The notes under the pieces: model-generated
What the model saw: the letters and a program-made list of their open reading frames with translations, nothing else
Databases searched by the model: none
What the model was told of the DNA's origin: nothing
Shown: positions 23,887 to 35,843 of the stretch, piece after piece
How positions within the stretch are numbered: position 1 is the stretch's first letter
How the letters are laid out: the number at the start of each line of letters is the position of its first letter
Source of the DNA: Fremontodendron californicum
Lineage: Eukaryota; Streptophyta; Magnoliopsida; Malvales; Malvaceae
Direction: 5' to 3'
DNA: 64,000 nucleotides
NCBI GenBank assembly: GCA_030761205.1
Contig: JAULJL010000003.1
Span: 4,092,001-4,156,000 of the forward strand
Made by a program: the position numbers and the translations under genes

Positions 23887-26701
23887 ATTATTTTTCTCAA
23901 GTTTAAAGGTAAATTATATGAAAAAGAAAGGAGGAAACAGACTGTTTCAATGTCAGATTGTTATATAGACTAATATATATAGTCTTAATTGCTCTAATGT
24001 TTTGGCATCTGAATTTAATGGACCTTCCAGTGTATATAGCATATATCTGATGAACAGCTTCAGCTTTGAAAGTTTCTTATATTTAGAGTGTGTTCTTTTA
24101 ATCTTTTTAATGCATTATTGTTGAGCATAATCCATGCATATTTGAATGTCTCAAAGGAACTTACTTTGGGCTGAAGCTGATAAAGATTGTCAGAGAATAG
24201 TGAAACTATTCATGAGTAATGAACGTTGGTCCGGTTTGTCTTAATTTTGCATATTTAGGAGAAAAGGTTTGGTAGAAAAGAATCTTACAGCATGTGAGCT
24301 TTTATGAAAATGGTAGCGTTTGTGCTGGTTTTTGAGTCAAATTTCAGCCTGGCCAGCTGTGAATGGCTTTATATGGAACGAGGGCATGCAGATAAAGAAA
24401 TTTGTGGCATAAAAGGTAAACACAAAAAGAAGATGATGACAGAAAATGAAAGTGCAAGGAAAATTCCTAAGAAATAAAGAAAATAGCTGAAACATGCTTT
24501 TAGACTAATCATGATAATTTCTCCTCTTTCCTTGGGGTCTGTAATCTCATCCTGTAACATATTAACATATTCTGAGTCCTAGTACAAATCTGGTCGCTGA
24601 TTAAACAGATACTAGCAATGTGTGCAAGAACTCTTTCTAGATAAAACACAGAAGTTTCCAGACATGTCCAGGCAATTAATTATTTTTTATTTTTTATTTT
24701 TCATTTTTCTTGGTTTGAACTCTTAAAACATTATCAAATCTGACCAAAAAATAAAACGTGGGACCGACAGACTCCTTGATGCCCATTCCATTTGGTAGAT
24801 TAAGTTAAACTCCAAGGTTTCCTGTCATATTCTGGCTTGGAGCAGCGCAGATTAGCCAGCTGGCTCTGTAGCCGCATTCTCAATACAATACAAATATCTT
24901 GGCCTTTTCTTTTTCTTCTCTTCTTCTTTGACAACAATTTGAACCATCCCAACAGAAAAAGAAAAAAAATCCAGAGCTGTGCCTGACATTTTTGAACAAT
25001 CTTTGCCCCAAAGGTGTGGCAAAAGAGCATTACGCTAGGTCAATGCTCCTGATTCGGCTAGTCAGTCAGCTCTGTTTGACTTGGAATTCCTTTTCTGATG
25101 TTCCCTGGATTCATGGGTCAAGGGAGGATTCGTCTCTTGCCCTTTTTTAGAAGTATTAGATTCATTCATCTAACCTATAATAAATTTGGCATTCTTTTTA
25201 ACTCACTAAAGGGCACCCTTTAAAAGAAATTATTATCGAAAGTAAAGCCTGTGGAGCTGAGACTGAGACATAGAGCTATGTTTGTTAGAATCCTAATCTT
25301 AATAATTCTTTCCCTCAATGTAATTGCATTTTCAGGTGGAGGGATTTATTAAATGAACCCACATTGAAAGCAATGGAGATGAGACGAGCAACGTAGATTC
25401 AAGTCATACATGCATGGAATATCATAAAATATCTTTTACATAGTTTGCTTCTTAGATACGAAGGTCAAAAGTTGGACTATGAGCAGGATCACTGCAGCAC
25501 CAAAGTGACTTACAGACTCTAAGATTTTATATATTCTTAATTATACTACTATTCTAGAAGCTCGAAGCATTTGCTTTATCCTAATTCTATTTAATTTGTG
25601 AGCTTGTCCAGAAAAGAAAGTTTTCTTTATAGAGCTCTCTAAAACACCAATTTCATCCAGAGCTTGCTAAAGGAGCTTAATCCCCAAAGTTTCCTCTTCA
25701 ACAGGATTTAGTCAGGGCTCAGGGGCACATCTTGGTACTTTCACGAATCCCGATGGCTTTGGTCTAATGAAGCCAAAATTCAGATGGTTAATAAAAAGCT
25801 GACAGGGTACTGCAGTGCTCTTCCCTTTGGAGTATAACTTGACTTCCCTTCTGGCACCTGAGCTAACCTTATCTCTAGTTATCATGGATCACTCCTATCC
25901 TATGGCCCCAATTGAGCGTTACAAATTGAAAGAAACAAAAGGAAAACAGAAAGAAGCAGAAGCTGCAGTCTCCATAGTTAACATGTTTATTCATATCAAT
26001 ATCCGTTTGCTTTAAGCTGCAGGCATAGCCAATGAGATTGACTTTGACGAGACAATAGTCATGAGATTGGTTATTGTAATTAAGGGATATGTGTTTAGGT
26101 GTAAAAATAGTTGCGACTGTAAATGAATTAATATTATCAAAATTTTAGAACAAGAATGATGGGAGGGGAGCCTTTTATTGGAAAAAGAAAAAAGAAAGTG
26201 TAGTAGTAGAGTGGTCTTATCTTCAAATGTTTAATTTTCTCTATCAAAAAGTTCAAACCCAAATGAAGAGCAACAGCCCAAAGAAGTAGCGGACTAGATG
26301 TTTGTCGGTGTCCAATGTATTATCCAGCCCCATTACACAACGCCTGAAAATCGAAAAAGACACCCCTTCTCCCGCGTCCACAGACGCACCAGGCTGCATC
26401 GTTTTGCTCAAATTCAATTTCCTTCCCCCATCAACATCAAATTTGCAGCTCCCAATTATTAGTGTCCTTTGCCATTTCCAAAAATATCATCATCAGATCA
26501 AGCAGTTCCTTTGATGAAACCTCCTTGAAGCTTCCTCTCTTGTTTCCCACTCCAGGTAATAATTCAATTTCCCTCTCTCCAACCCCTGTTTTTAACACCT
26601 CCCAATTCCCATGTTTTGAAAATTGAACCCCTAGAACAAAAATCCCCTTCAAGTTTCCTTATTCTTTACTCTGATTTCCCTGTTAAACTTGGCACCCAAA
26701 A
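23887..26701. other. Spacer with no recognised gene
   Basis: The DUF1677 3' flank is followed by about 2.5 kb without a convincing coding frame on either strand. Open frames at 24369 (minus), 24800 (minus), 25815 and 26302 have no family resemblance that I can see. The last 400 bases become CT-rich like a plant 5' leader. Confidence 0.4.
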
Positions 26702-26743
26702 TATGATAGAACCCAAACCCCTTCTTTTTGGTGACTACTACGG
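26702..26743 (+). other. Possible orphan first coding exon
   Basis: An ATG at 26702 opens MIEPKPLLFGDYY and stops at a good donor (G followed by GTAAGA at about 26744), after about 350 bases of CT-rich leader-like sequence. The transposon cluster starts only about 30 bases later, and no matching second exon was found within the window. It may be the stub of a gene broken by that cluster, or chance. Confidence 0.25.
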
Positions 26744-26855
26744 TAAGAAAATTACCGTGAGAATCCGTGAAAACAGTCTAGAAAAAAAATGTTAAAACTA
26801 TCGTTTCAAAATAATTATAAAAAAAATCAATGATGCAAAATATTATTTATTATTA

Positions 26856-27029
26856 GGATTTTGCTAACGAATGTCCTAAGGGTACTTTTTAAAGTTACTA
26901 AATATAGTAATATCTTCGATCAATGCATTGAAAATGAAGAATAAAATTGTCAACTTTTGTATTTAATGCAATGTTATTAGTATAAATAGCATATTAACTA
27001 ATCTTAAAAAGGCATTCGTTAGCAAAACC
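26856..27029 (+). mobile_element. Small MITE, 174 bp, PIF/Harbinger-like
   Basis: Ends GGATTTTGCTAACGAATG and, inverted, GGTTTTGCTAACGAATG. It is flanked by TTA on each side, the 3-bp target duplication of Tourist/PIF-Harbinger elements. The right arm of the surrounding inverted repeat lacks it and shows the uninterrupted site, which confirms the boundaries. Confidence 0.8.
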
Positions 27030-27891
27030 TTATTATTATTATAACAAAAATTTTATTCAAATGAAATGAAATATTAAAAATTGATTAAATAATATATTGT
27101 CATTAGATTTATTCATAGTTCAAGTTATTTATCAAGCTTACGAGTTTGACTAATTCGAGAATAAACTTGTTAAGTTCGATCCAATTTATAATATTATTTT
27201 ATTAAGCAATACTTTTTTATTTTAATAAACTTATTACATGTAATTTTAATAATTTGTGTATTCATATCGTATTCGTATTATTTTTGTGTCATAATTGTGT
27301 TTATGTTGTTATATATTTATATATTTCGACAAGTTAATAATTCGTGTTAGATAGATTTTCACACGTTCGTATCGTGTTCATGTATTTTTTTTGTGTCATG
27401 TCATATTTTGTATCGTATTTTAGTTAATTTTTCTCGTGTCGTGTACATCATTGTCAACATATTGATTTTAATGGATACTTTTTTTAAAAAAATTTTAACC
27501 CATTTTATTTTAATGGTAAAACTATAAAAATATTATATATTTTTCTGTAGGGTCATGTGAGATTTATGCCAGACCTAGGCATAGTATCAATACTTTACAT
27601 GCTTGCTCAAACCTGAGTAGACAAAAATTCAGGCTCAAAATTCTGTTCAGTCCAATCAATTACTACTAAAGGTTACAGTCTAGACCTATCCTTAATTAGT
27701 ACTTACAGACATTTGTCAAGAGAACCTAAAAAATAAATATATTATATTATATTTAAATATTAAAAATATGTTAAGTTATTTATATTTATAAAATTTAATA
27801 AAAAAATATTACAGAGTAAATAAAAAATAACATGCTTTTATTTTATTATTTTGTACAAAAGAAAGGTTATCTGAACATGTTATGATTATAA

Positions 27892-28303
27892 TATAGGTGT
27901 CCATGAGTTGGGTTGGACATGGTTCGAGCCTGGTTTAAATATGGTATCACCATATATACTTGCTCAAGTCAGGATCGGCCCGAAATATGGATCTCAAATT
28001 CTGCATAGGTCCGACCATATTTGTAAATGGATACAATATTATAAATATATTTATTCTTTATATGATATAAATTACATTATATATAAATATTAGAATCAGT
28101 ATATTTTATATAATTGAAAAAAATGGGTCAGACCAGACAGAGTTCGGGCCTTGAATGTTGAAGCCAAGACCTAACCCGTTTCTTAAATGGGCTTTATTTT
28201 TTTGCCAAACTCATTTTTTGGGTTTAATATTTTTGTCCAAACCACTCAAATATTGGACGAGTTTTCGAACTTGGACGAATAGTCCGACTCGTGGATAGAT
28301 CTA
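27892..28303 (+). mobile_element. hAT-type element in the loop of the inverted repeat, 412 bp
   Basis: The left end TATAGGTGTCCATGAG and the inverted right end TAGATCTATCCACGAG agree at 11 of 16 positions. Flanks GATTATAA and GATTGTAA form an imperfect 8-bp target duplication. The left arm of the surrounding repeat also contains a TAGACCTATCC sequence at 27684, so an alternative left boundary is possible. Confidence 0.5.
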
Positions 28304-28888
28304 GATTGTAATATTTAGTAGTAATTGATTGGTCTGGACAAAATTTTGAACCTGAATTTTTGGTCTGTTCAGGCTTGAGCAAGCATGTAAAGTATTGATA
28401 CTATGCCTAGGTCCGACATAAACCTCGCTTGACCCTACAGAAAAATATATAATATTTTTATAGTTTTACCATTAAAATAAAATGGATTAAATTTTTTTAA
28501 AAAAAATTATCCACTAAAATCAATATATTGGCAATGTTGGATAGGACACGAGAAAAATAACTAAAATATGATAGAAAATACGACATGACACGAAAAAAAA
28601 TCTGAACATGATACGAACGTTTGAAAATATATATAACACGAATTATTAACGTGTCAAAATATATAAACATATAATAGCATAAACACGATTATGACATAAA
28701 AAATAATACGAATACGATATGAATACACAAATTATTAGAACTATATGTAATAAGTTTATTAAAATAAAAAAGTGTTTCTTAATAAATAATATTATAAATT
28801 GGATCGAACTTAACAAATTTATTCTCGAATTAATTAAACTCGTAAGCTTGATAAGTAACTTGAATCATAAATAAATCTAATGACAATA

Positions 28889-29086
28889 ACCAACATTTGG
28901 TTGGAAGGAGTGGCTAGTGGCTCCTTCCCCTTGGATGAGAACCAAGGTTCGAATCCAGGGAGTCGCCAATGTTGGGAGGGCTTTGCTATACCAACACTCC
29001 CGGCCCGACAGGGATTAGTCTTCCATCAACCATAAAATGGGGGTGGGGGGACACCCTGGGTTTAATACACCAAAAAAAAAAAAATA
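28889..29086 (+). mobile_element. tRNA-derived SINE with target duplication, 198 bp
   Basis: A perfect 11-bp target duplication, TAATGACAATA, lies at 28878-28888 and 29087-29097. The body has a polymerase III A-box-like TGGCTAGTGG (28911-28920) and a B box GGTTCGAATCC (28946-28956), and ends in a run of 13 A. The other arm of the surrounding inverted repeat holds the unoccupied site (TATTGTCATTA, once). This is a full-length, probably recent SINE; the family name cannot be assigned from memory. Confidence 0.9.
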
Positions 29087-29234
29087 TAATGACAATATCG
29101 TATTTAATCAATTTTGAATATTTCATTTCATTTGAATAAAGTTTTTATTATAACAATAACAAATAATATTTTGCATCATTGACTTTTTTTAATTATCTTG
29201 AAATTATAGTTTTAGTATTTTTATCTATACTCAT

Positions 29235-30860
29235 GAGTCTTCAAGTAGTGATCCACATATGGATGAAGAGAAACAAGAGGAACCTAGAAGAAGCAAACGG
29301 GCTAAAGTACCGGCTACTTATGATCCGGATTTTCTAACATATTTATTAGAAAATGAACCTCAAACTTTTAAGAAAGCTATGTCATCTCCAGAAACACAAT
29401 TCTGGAAAGAGGCTATTAACAATGAAATTGAATCCATGATGCAAAATCATACATGGGAACTGGTGGATCTTTCTCACGGGCATAAGCCGTTAGAATCCCA
29501 ATGGATATTTAAGAGGAAGATGAAGGCAGATGGACCGACTGATAAATATAAAGCCCAGCTTGTAATAAAAGGATATAAGCAAAAGGAATGACTCGATACG
29601 TACTCACCAGTTACGAGAATAACATCCATTCGAATGTTAATAGCTATAGCAACTCTTAACAATCTCGAAATACACCAAATGGATGTTAAGACAGCTTTCC
29701 TGAACAGAGATTTAGACGAAGAAATCTATATGGAATAACCCGAAGGGTTCAAAGTTCCGGGACAGGAAAGAAATGTGTGTAAACTTGTTAAATCATTATA
29801 TGGTTTAAAACAAGCTCCTAAACAATGGCATCAAAAATTTGACAATATAATGTTGTCAAATGGTTTTCGTATTAATGAATGTGATAAATGTGTATACGTA
29901 AAAATACGTATAAGGGATATGTTATTATTTGTCTATACGTTGACGATATGTTAATTTTAGGCAGTAATGATGAGATCATTAAAGCTACCAAAGCATGGTT
30001 GACCAGTAAGTTTGATATGAAAGATATGGGTATAGCTGATGTGATTTTAAGAATTAAAATTTCTAAAACACAAGATGGCACGGTAATATCTCAAGATCAT
30101 TATGTAAATAATACTCTTGAAAAATTCAGTAAGAATGATACCAATATAGCCAAAACACTCGTAGATATTACTTTACATCTAAAGAAAAATGTTGGTGACG
30201 CAATATCTTAAATTGAATATTCGCGTATAATTAGTAGTCTTATGTATCTTATGAACTGTATAAGACCAGATATAGCTTACTCAATTAGCAAACTGAGTAG
30301 ATTCACAAGTAATCCTGGAATGGATCACTGGAAGGCCATTGTGAGGGTACTCAGATATTTGAGATACACCTCAAGTTATGGACTGCATTTTACAAGATAT
30401 CCAGCTTTGCTTGAAGGGTACAGTGATGCAAACTGGATATCCGATACTAAAGATTTGAAATCCACTAGCTGATTTATCTTTACTATTGGAGAAGCTATAA
30501 TGTCATGGAAATCTTCTAAACAAACATGTATTGCCAAATCCACCATAGAATATGAGGTTATAGCTTTAGATAAAGTTGGAGAAGAAGCAGAATGGCTTCA
30601 GAATTTTAAGAAGATATTCCATGTTGGCCGAAACCTGTGCCTGCAATTTGTATACATTGTGATAGCCAATCTGCAATTGGTAAGGCACAGAGTTGTTTGT
30701 ATAACAGTAAATCTCGACACATTCGTCGAAGACATAATACTGTTAGACAGTTGCTCTAAAATGGGATTATCTCTATTGATTATGTAAAATCAAAGGATAA
30801 TACTGCGGATTCGCTTACGAAAGGTTTAACAAGAGAGTAAGTAGATAAATCATCGAGGGG
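29235..30860 (+). pseudogene. Broken Ty1/copia polyprotein: reverse transcriptase and RNase H
   Basis: The order of motifs is that of a Copia pol. First comes a linker ending RRSKRAKVPATYDPDFL, then the reverse-transcriptase start with WKEAINNEIESM and WELVDL, MDVKTAFLN, SLYGLKQAPKQWHQKF and CLYVDDMLI with the catalytic YVDD. The RNase H part has RPDIAYSISKLSRF, GYSDANW and WKSSKQTCIAKST. In-frame stops occur at about 29589, 29738, 30209 and 30470, and the frame changes near 29890, so it is dead. Gag, protease and integrase are absent upstream, where the sequence joins the inverted repeat directly. Confidence 0.9.
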
Positions 30861-31093
30861 AATGGATCTTAAGCCTATAAATTAAAGTTACATAATGGCA
30901 ACCCAACCTAACTGACTGGAGATCCCAAGATCTAGGTTCAAAGGGACAACCGAGTTATGTTAACTTAGTGTAAGCACTAAAGGAGTTAAACACTCTAATC
31001 CATTCCTATGATGAATTAGTGTTGCCTGCAAAGGAGTTAGGATAAGCTATGATTTTAATGATTCTTATAACTTGATAAAATCAAGTGGAGTAT

Positions 31094-32500
31094 TGTAGGA
31101 TACTCTTAATAAGCAATCACCTATTATGAGTAAGAAACGTGGTCACTTCTATGAGAATTGATCAGGCCAAATTCTTTAGAGTACTCATAGAAACCAGGAA
31201 GTGTTCGAGGCCAAAATGGACACAACCGTGAGAATCGAAGATGTTCGAAGAGGAATTGCGTAATACCTATTGTCTTGGTTTACACGAAAGGCTGAATAGT
31301 TCAAGACATCATGTTCACTAGTTAGCCGAGTAAATCCGAAAGTTATCGCTATGGAAGGTTCAAAGCCAAAAGCTACCTATCTTGATACAATTACTTTTCA
31401 AAGTTACTCTCTCTCAAATTTCGAGTCAGTTTGTCGGTTTATTCAGACAATTTCCATTCATATTGGGGATTGTTGGATATCAATGTATTATTTTGGGTGT
31501 ATATATATGAAATACATATTCCAATACGTAGGTTGTCGTAACTACATACACGGTGTATAATTACATACACAATTAATATCAAAATTGAATCAGAAATTAG
31601 TCTCATTTAAACACCCACTTGAAGAGGAAAAAAGTTGGTTTAAGGTGTGATTGGTAGTCAATCCCACATAGAACAAAGTATGGCTTATGCTAGTTGTTTT
31701 TTAAGGTTTTTTTTTTCAATGTGGGGTTAGGCCCCAAGGGACACTCAAGTTTTGTGGTGGGTGAGGACTTACACAACTTGGGCTGGACCACACGCGCACG
31801 CGCCGCCGCCATCGAGCCGAACTAGGCTTTAGCTTGGGCTGGGTTGGGTTGAGTCAGATTGGACCGGGCTTGGGCTTAGGTCAATATCTATCTTTTTGCT
31901 GCCCAGCCCAACCATCCAACCAGCTTTATTTTTGTCCGAATAGTTTCTGTCCGTTCAATTTAGGATCGAATCTTTGTGTCTGTTCGGTTTGAACTGAACT
32001 AGTTCGTGTCTGTTCAACAGGGTTATCTGCTGTCTGTTGGCTGAACCGGTTCGTTATAACAAACTTAACTGTTCCGAACTGTCCTCTGTACATCTATAAA
32101 TACAGACATCCAGTGTCTGTTTTATTCAAAAATTCATAATACAAAATTCTTCTCTTCCTCTGGTTTTCTTTTTCTGTGTTGAGAGAGAGTATAACATTTT
32201 CTTGGTTCGCTGAGTTGCTTTGAGTGTGCCTTCTATAGCAACGTTATCGATGAGGCTTGAGAGACGATTTGCATACATCTGCAAGCACCTTAGAGGCAGG
32301 CAAAATTCGTCTTAAGGTTAGAGGTCCAACCTTGACTCGATATTGATTTTTTCAAATCAATTCTTGTAAGTGTTCGTATATTTAGTTCTGTGTAATCTGT
32401 TATATGCAAGTTTAAAGCAGTTTATATATTTATTTCGTGTAAGTTCATATATATTTATTGAAATTCTTTTCTGTAATTTTTTTTATATATACTATTTATT
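31094..32500 (+). mobile_element. Probable 3' LTR and tail of the Copia element
   Basis: AAGTGGAG, a polypurine tract of the usual Copia form, ends just before TGTAGGATACTC at 31094, the likely LTR start. A second TGTTGGATAT at 31471 could be a nested or alternative start. A TATA-like CTATAAATA near 32094 and a T/C-rich leader follow, as in LTR promoters. The 3' end was not found; it must lie before the exchanger fragment at about 32520. No 5' LTR is visible. Confidence 0.55.
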
Positions 32501-32519
32501 TTTATATGTTTTATTGTTA

Positions 32520-32837
32520 TTCGGTAATGGTATAATCGGTATAAAGTTTACAACAGGACCTATGTTCAATACCCTTGCTGGTTTGGGGATCTCATTAGTC
32601 CGTGGAGCCTGGTATAAGAGACCTGCTCCATCCATAGTTTCGAGAGAGAGTAGCTTGTTTTGTACAATGGGATTTCTAGCTATAGGGCTTATTTGGTCCT
32701 TCATTGTGTTGCCCCGAAGTGATATGCGCCCAAACAAGACACTGGGGGTCGGCCTTATAGTGATCTACGTGACATTTCTCATTGTTCGGGTGAGCACATC
32801 CATGGGTGTTTTAACTCTGGCAAAGTATCTTTATTGA
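32520..32837 (+). pseudogene. C-terminal fragment of a cation/calcium exchanger (CCX)
   Basis: About 105 residues match the last part of plant CCX proteins: TGPMFNTLAGLGISLVRGAW, then TMGFLAIGLIWSFIVLPRSD, MRPNKTLGVGLIVIYVTFLI and VSTSMGVLTL before TAA. These are the last two membrane segments and the GPMFNTLAGLG alpha-repeat motif. CCX proteins are usually about 550-650 residues and intronless. The N-terminal ~80% is missing, and the fragment begins directly at the end of the Copia debris. With only one of the two exchanger motifs it cannot transport ions alone. The retained part is still an open frame, so the truncation may be fairly recent. Confidence 0.8.
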
Positions 32838-34710
32838 GTTTTGAACCTGACCATAGAGTTCAGTCTCTGGTGGTCAGTGCAATTCCCATTTCAAGCATAA
32901 GCAATGGGATAGGGGGATAACTTTTGATTAGATTCTTGTATAGAATTGGGTTCGAATAGCTATGTAAATTGCACTTTTCATATCTACATTAACAGCAAGT
33001 ATGTAAAAATAGTTACAAAGCAGAATTTCTAGTTAATCACCCTACAAATTTCGTGTTACTTTTAGAAGAAGAAGATGTGTTCAGTATCCGTGGCCTCAGA
33101 CTCGATTTAATCATTTGTGTTACTGATTGTGCTTGCTCTCTTGTGTTGGCTTCTCTAGCTGGCATTGAGAATTATGAATCTCTTACAGTCTTACTAGCAT
33201 TCTCTTACCCCTCCAAATGGTTTGACAATCATGGAATGTATACCTTTAGTATGATTATTTAAAGTTGAACTTGCTTGATTTAGGCTTCTGCTATGATATT
33301 TCTTTGGCATTATCTGTTCATCCTCTCCTTTTCTGTTATTCAACCCTGTGATTAACGAATTAGATATAGTTTCTTGCTAATGCAGTGAATTGGTCAGAGT
33401 CTGCTCAGTTGGTGAACACAAAGGATCCATGTTTGTGGTTTGATTCTGAACTCGTAGAAAACCACTCAAAATGCTGCTCGGTAGTTAATACCTTATCCAA
33501 ATGCAGTAGCCATTTTGACCATTTTATGACAACTTAGTACTGCCTGCCTGCAACTGTTCTGATGCAGCTACTTTGCTCCACAGGCCACAACTGTACCAAA
33601 GACTGGGAAACTTGAGTTTACTTTTGCTCTCAGTTTCACGTATTAAGCTTCGATTTCACCTTCACAATTTAGGTCAGGCCTCTTGTTCCTACAATTTTTT
33701 ACTTTATTTTTCAATTCACTATTTTCTTAGTCCATATTTTGCATTACATTTATGCTTCTGTTTGCTTTGAAAAAATATTTTTTGTTTTTAATTTTAGAAA
33801 AAACAGTTTTTTGTTTTCTAAAAAATGTGTTTGGGGAACGAAACAAAAGTTGTTTTCTAAAAATGCAAAATAGTAAAATATGTTTAATATCACCATACAT
33901 AATTTTTTTAAATAAAAGAATGATTAAAGAAATATAAAAACAAATTCAACGATATTCTTCAATATAATTTCAAAATTTTTAACTTTATTTATTAATTTTA
34001 TAAACTTTTATAAAAAGAATTTGAGTAGAAAGAGACGAAAGAGATAATAATAATTTAAGATGCTTAATATATCTAAAGACAAATAAAAAAAATTAATATA
34101 ATAATAATTTCAGATTATAAGTATATATATTAATGGTTTCAAAAAATATTCAAATATAAAATAACTTTTTAATTTACAAAAACAAACAAAAAATAATGAA
34201 CATCTTGTGTTTATATTTGAAAATTGTCTTTTCTTTTCATATTTCAATCTATTTTTCTTTTTTAAAAAATATTTTATTTTCAATTATCAAACACGTAATA
34301 TTTTCTGAAACCAAACGCCACCTAAATTTCTTATTCCCTAATTTCTTTCAACTAACTGTCTCTTTTGTTTTTGTTGGATCAAATTAATAAATTATTGGGA
34401 TGAGAAGGGGGGGCCACTTGCAGTTGCCTACTCCTTTCCTTCCCATTCTTTTCAACCTTTAATTCCAGGCTTCGCCTTCCCCAAAGCCAAGCATATTTTA
34501 TTAAGGGCATAATCGTAAGTCCGAACTCCAAAGGGCAATCCTAGAACTAGATTGGTTCAGATATTGGAATTCCCTGACAAAACCAAAGCCCTCTGTCAGA
34601 TTTTTTCAAAGATTTCTGTCTTATCAAGACAAAAAAAAACCTTTCATCTTCCCTTCTTTCATCTATTTTTTTCTTGTCTTTTGGGATTCATTCAATCAAC
34701 AAAAGCGAAG
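32838..34710. other. Spacer upstream of COPT5 with a possible MITE
   Basis: At about 33755-34325 an AT-rich block has weakly inverted ends (GCTTCTGTTTGCTTTGAAAA left; inverted right GGCGTTTGGTTTCAGAAAA), like a MITE, but no clear target duplication. The final 150 bases are the probable COPT5 promoter and leader. Other open frames here look like chance. Confidence 0.35.
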
Positions 34711-35133
34711 ATGATGCACATGACCTTATACTGGGGGAAAGACGTAACTCTCCTCATCGATTACTGGAAGACCGATTCATGGCTGAGTTACCTCCTCACT
34801 CTACTCGCTTGTTTCCTCTTCTCTTCCTTTTACCAGTACATGGAAGATCGACGCCTCCGTTTCAGATCCCTCGCTTCCTCCAACCCATCCCCGCCTTCCT
34901 CCGACGGCGCTGCCGTTGCTCTCCTCCCCAAATACCGCCGCTCCGCTAAATTCGCGACGGCCGTGCTCTTCGGAATCAACTCGGCTATTGGATATCTCCT
35001 GATGTTGGCCATCATGTCGTTCAACGGAGGCGTTTTCTTGGCCATCGTTTTGGGACTGGCTGTTGGGTACTTGTTTTTCAGGTGCGCTGATGAGGAGACC
35101 GTGGTGGTGGAAAACGCTTGTGCTTGCGCTTGA
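34711..35133 (+). CDS. COPT5: Copper transporter, COPT5 type (Ctr family)
   Basis: An intronless 140-residue protein. The Met-rich start MMHMTLYWGK is typical of COPT5, and the ATG at 34711 is chosen because a 53-residue upstream extension has no family character. There are three membrane segments: about 23-43 (SWLSYLLTLLACFLFSSFY), about 83-104, and about 107-124. The second holds the copper-selective MxxxM motif (Met98, Met102) and the third the GxxxG packing motif (Gly115, Gly119). A C-terminal CAC cluster can pass Cu(I) on. Ctr proteins form homotrimers. Arabidopsis COPT5 works at the vacuole/prevacuole to release stored copper, and the same role is inferred here. All key residues are present. 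Confidence 0.95.
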   Translation: MMHMTLYWGKDVTLLIDYWKTDSWLSYLLTLLACFLFSSFYQYMEDRRLRFRSLASSNPSPPSSDGAAVALLPKYRRSAKFATAVLFGINSAIGYLLMLAIMSFNGGVFLAIVLGLAVGYLFFRCADEETVVVENACACA

Positions 35134-35843
35134 CACTATTTTTTTCTCATAATTCTAGCAATAGTATTTTTCTTTACTTTGTATACTGTACCAGTATTTC
35201 CTGTACGGATTATGAAATATGAATACTTCTTTTTTCTTGAATCATATAGTAATCGTCTTTGCGTTTGTAAATCAATTATTTTTCTTTTAAATTTCTCAGA
35301 TCTGATTATTTTTTATGAACCCCTTTGATTTCTCAGATCTTCTTCTTTGGTTTTCTTATTTGAAAATATGAAGTTGCGTTTGATTGAAGCAAGCAAAGAA
35401 ACTTGGGCATTAGCCAAAGCCGTGAAAATTTCATTATCTAATATTCTAGTTCGCCACTGCCTCACCCACACGTTATGTTCCCAAAACTAAAGCCCGATGA
35501 TGCTCTGTTCTGTTGGTTTAAAAAAATGGGTTTAACAAATCAATAAAGCTGTTGATGTCCAAATCCAAGTTAATTATAGGTAAGGATTTTTTTTTGGGCT
35601 TGAACCCAACCTAGAGGTGATGTCTGCTGGCGGCGCCGGTGATGTTGCTTCATTCAGTTGGAGAAGGAAGATCATGTTTTCTACTCATTGCTCCTTTTTT
35701 TTTTTTTTTGATTTTGCTTAATTGATTACAAGTCTAACTAAACAAACAAAATAAAGCATTACTAGCAGTAACTAGGCTTATCCTTATATATTCAGAATTT
35801 TTATTTTGGTTACAAAAAGCAAAATCTTCTTAGGCTTCCTCAT

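Larger units (their letters stand above)
26775..29234. mobile_element. Large inverted-repeat (foldback) structure, about 2.46 kb
   Basis: The left arm, about 26775-27690, and the right arm, about 28296-29234, are inverted copies that match at most positions by eye along their whole length. Outer ends: AGTCTAGA left, AGTATAGA in the inverted right arm. Each arm carries one private insertion: a 174-bp MITE on the left and a SINE on the right. Without these, the arms are about 742 and 730 bp. The loop holds a hAT-type element. I found no coding capacity and no certain target duplication, so the class is undecided. Confidence 0.75.
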
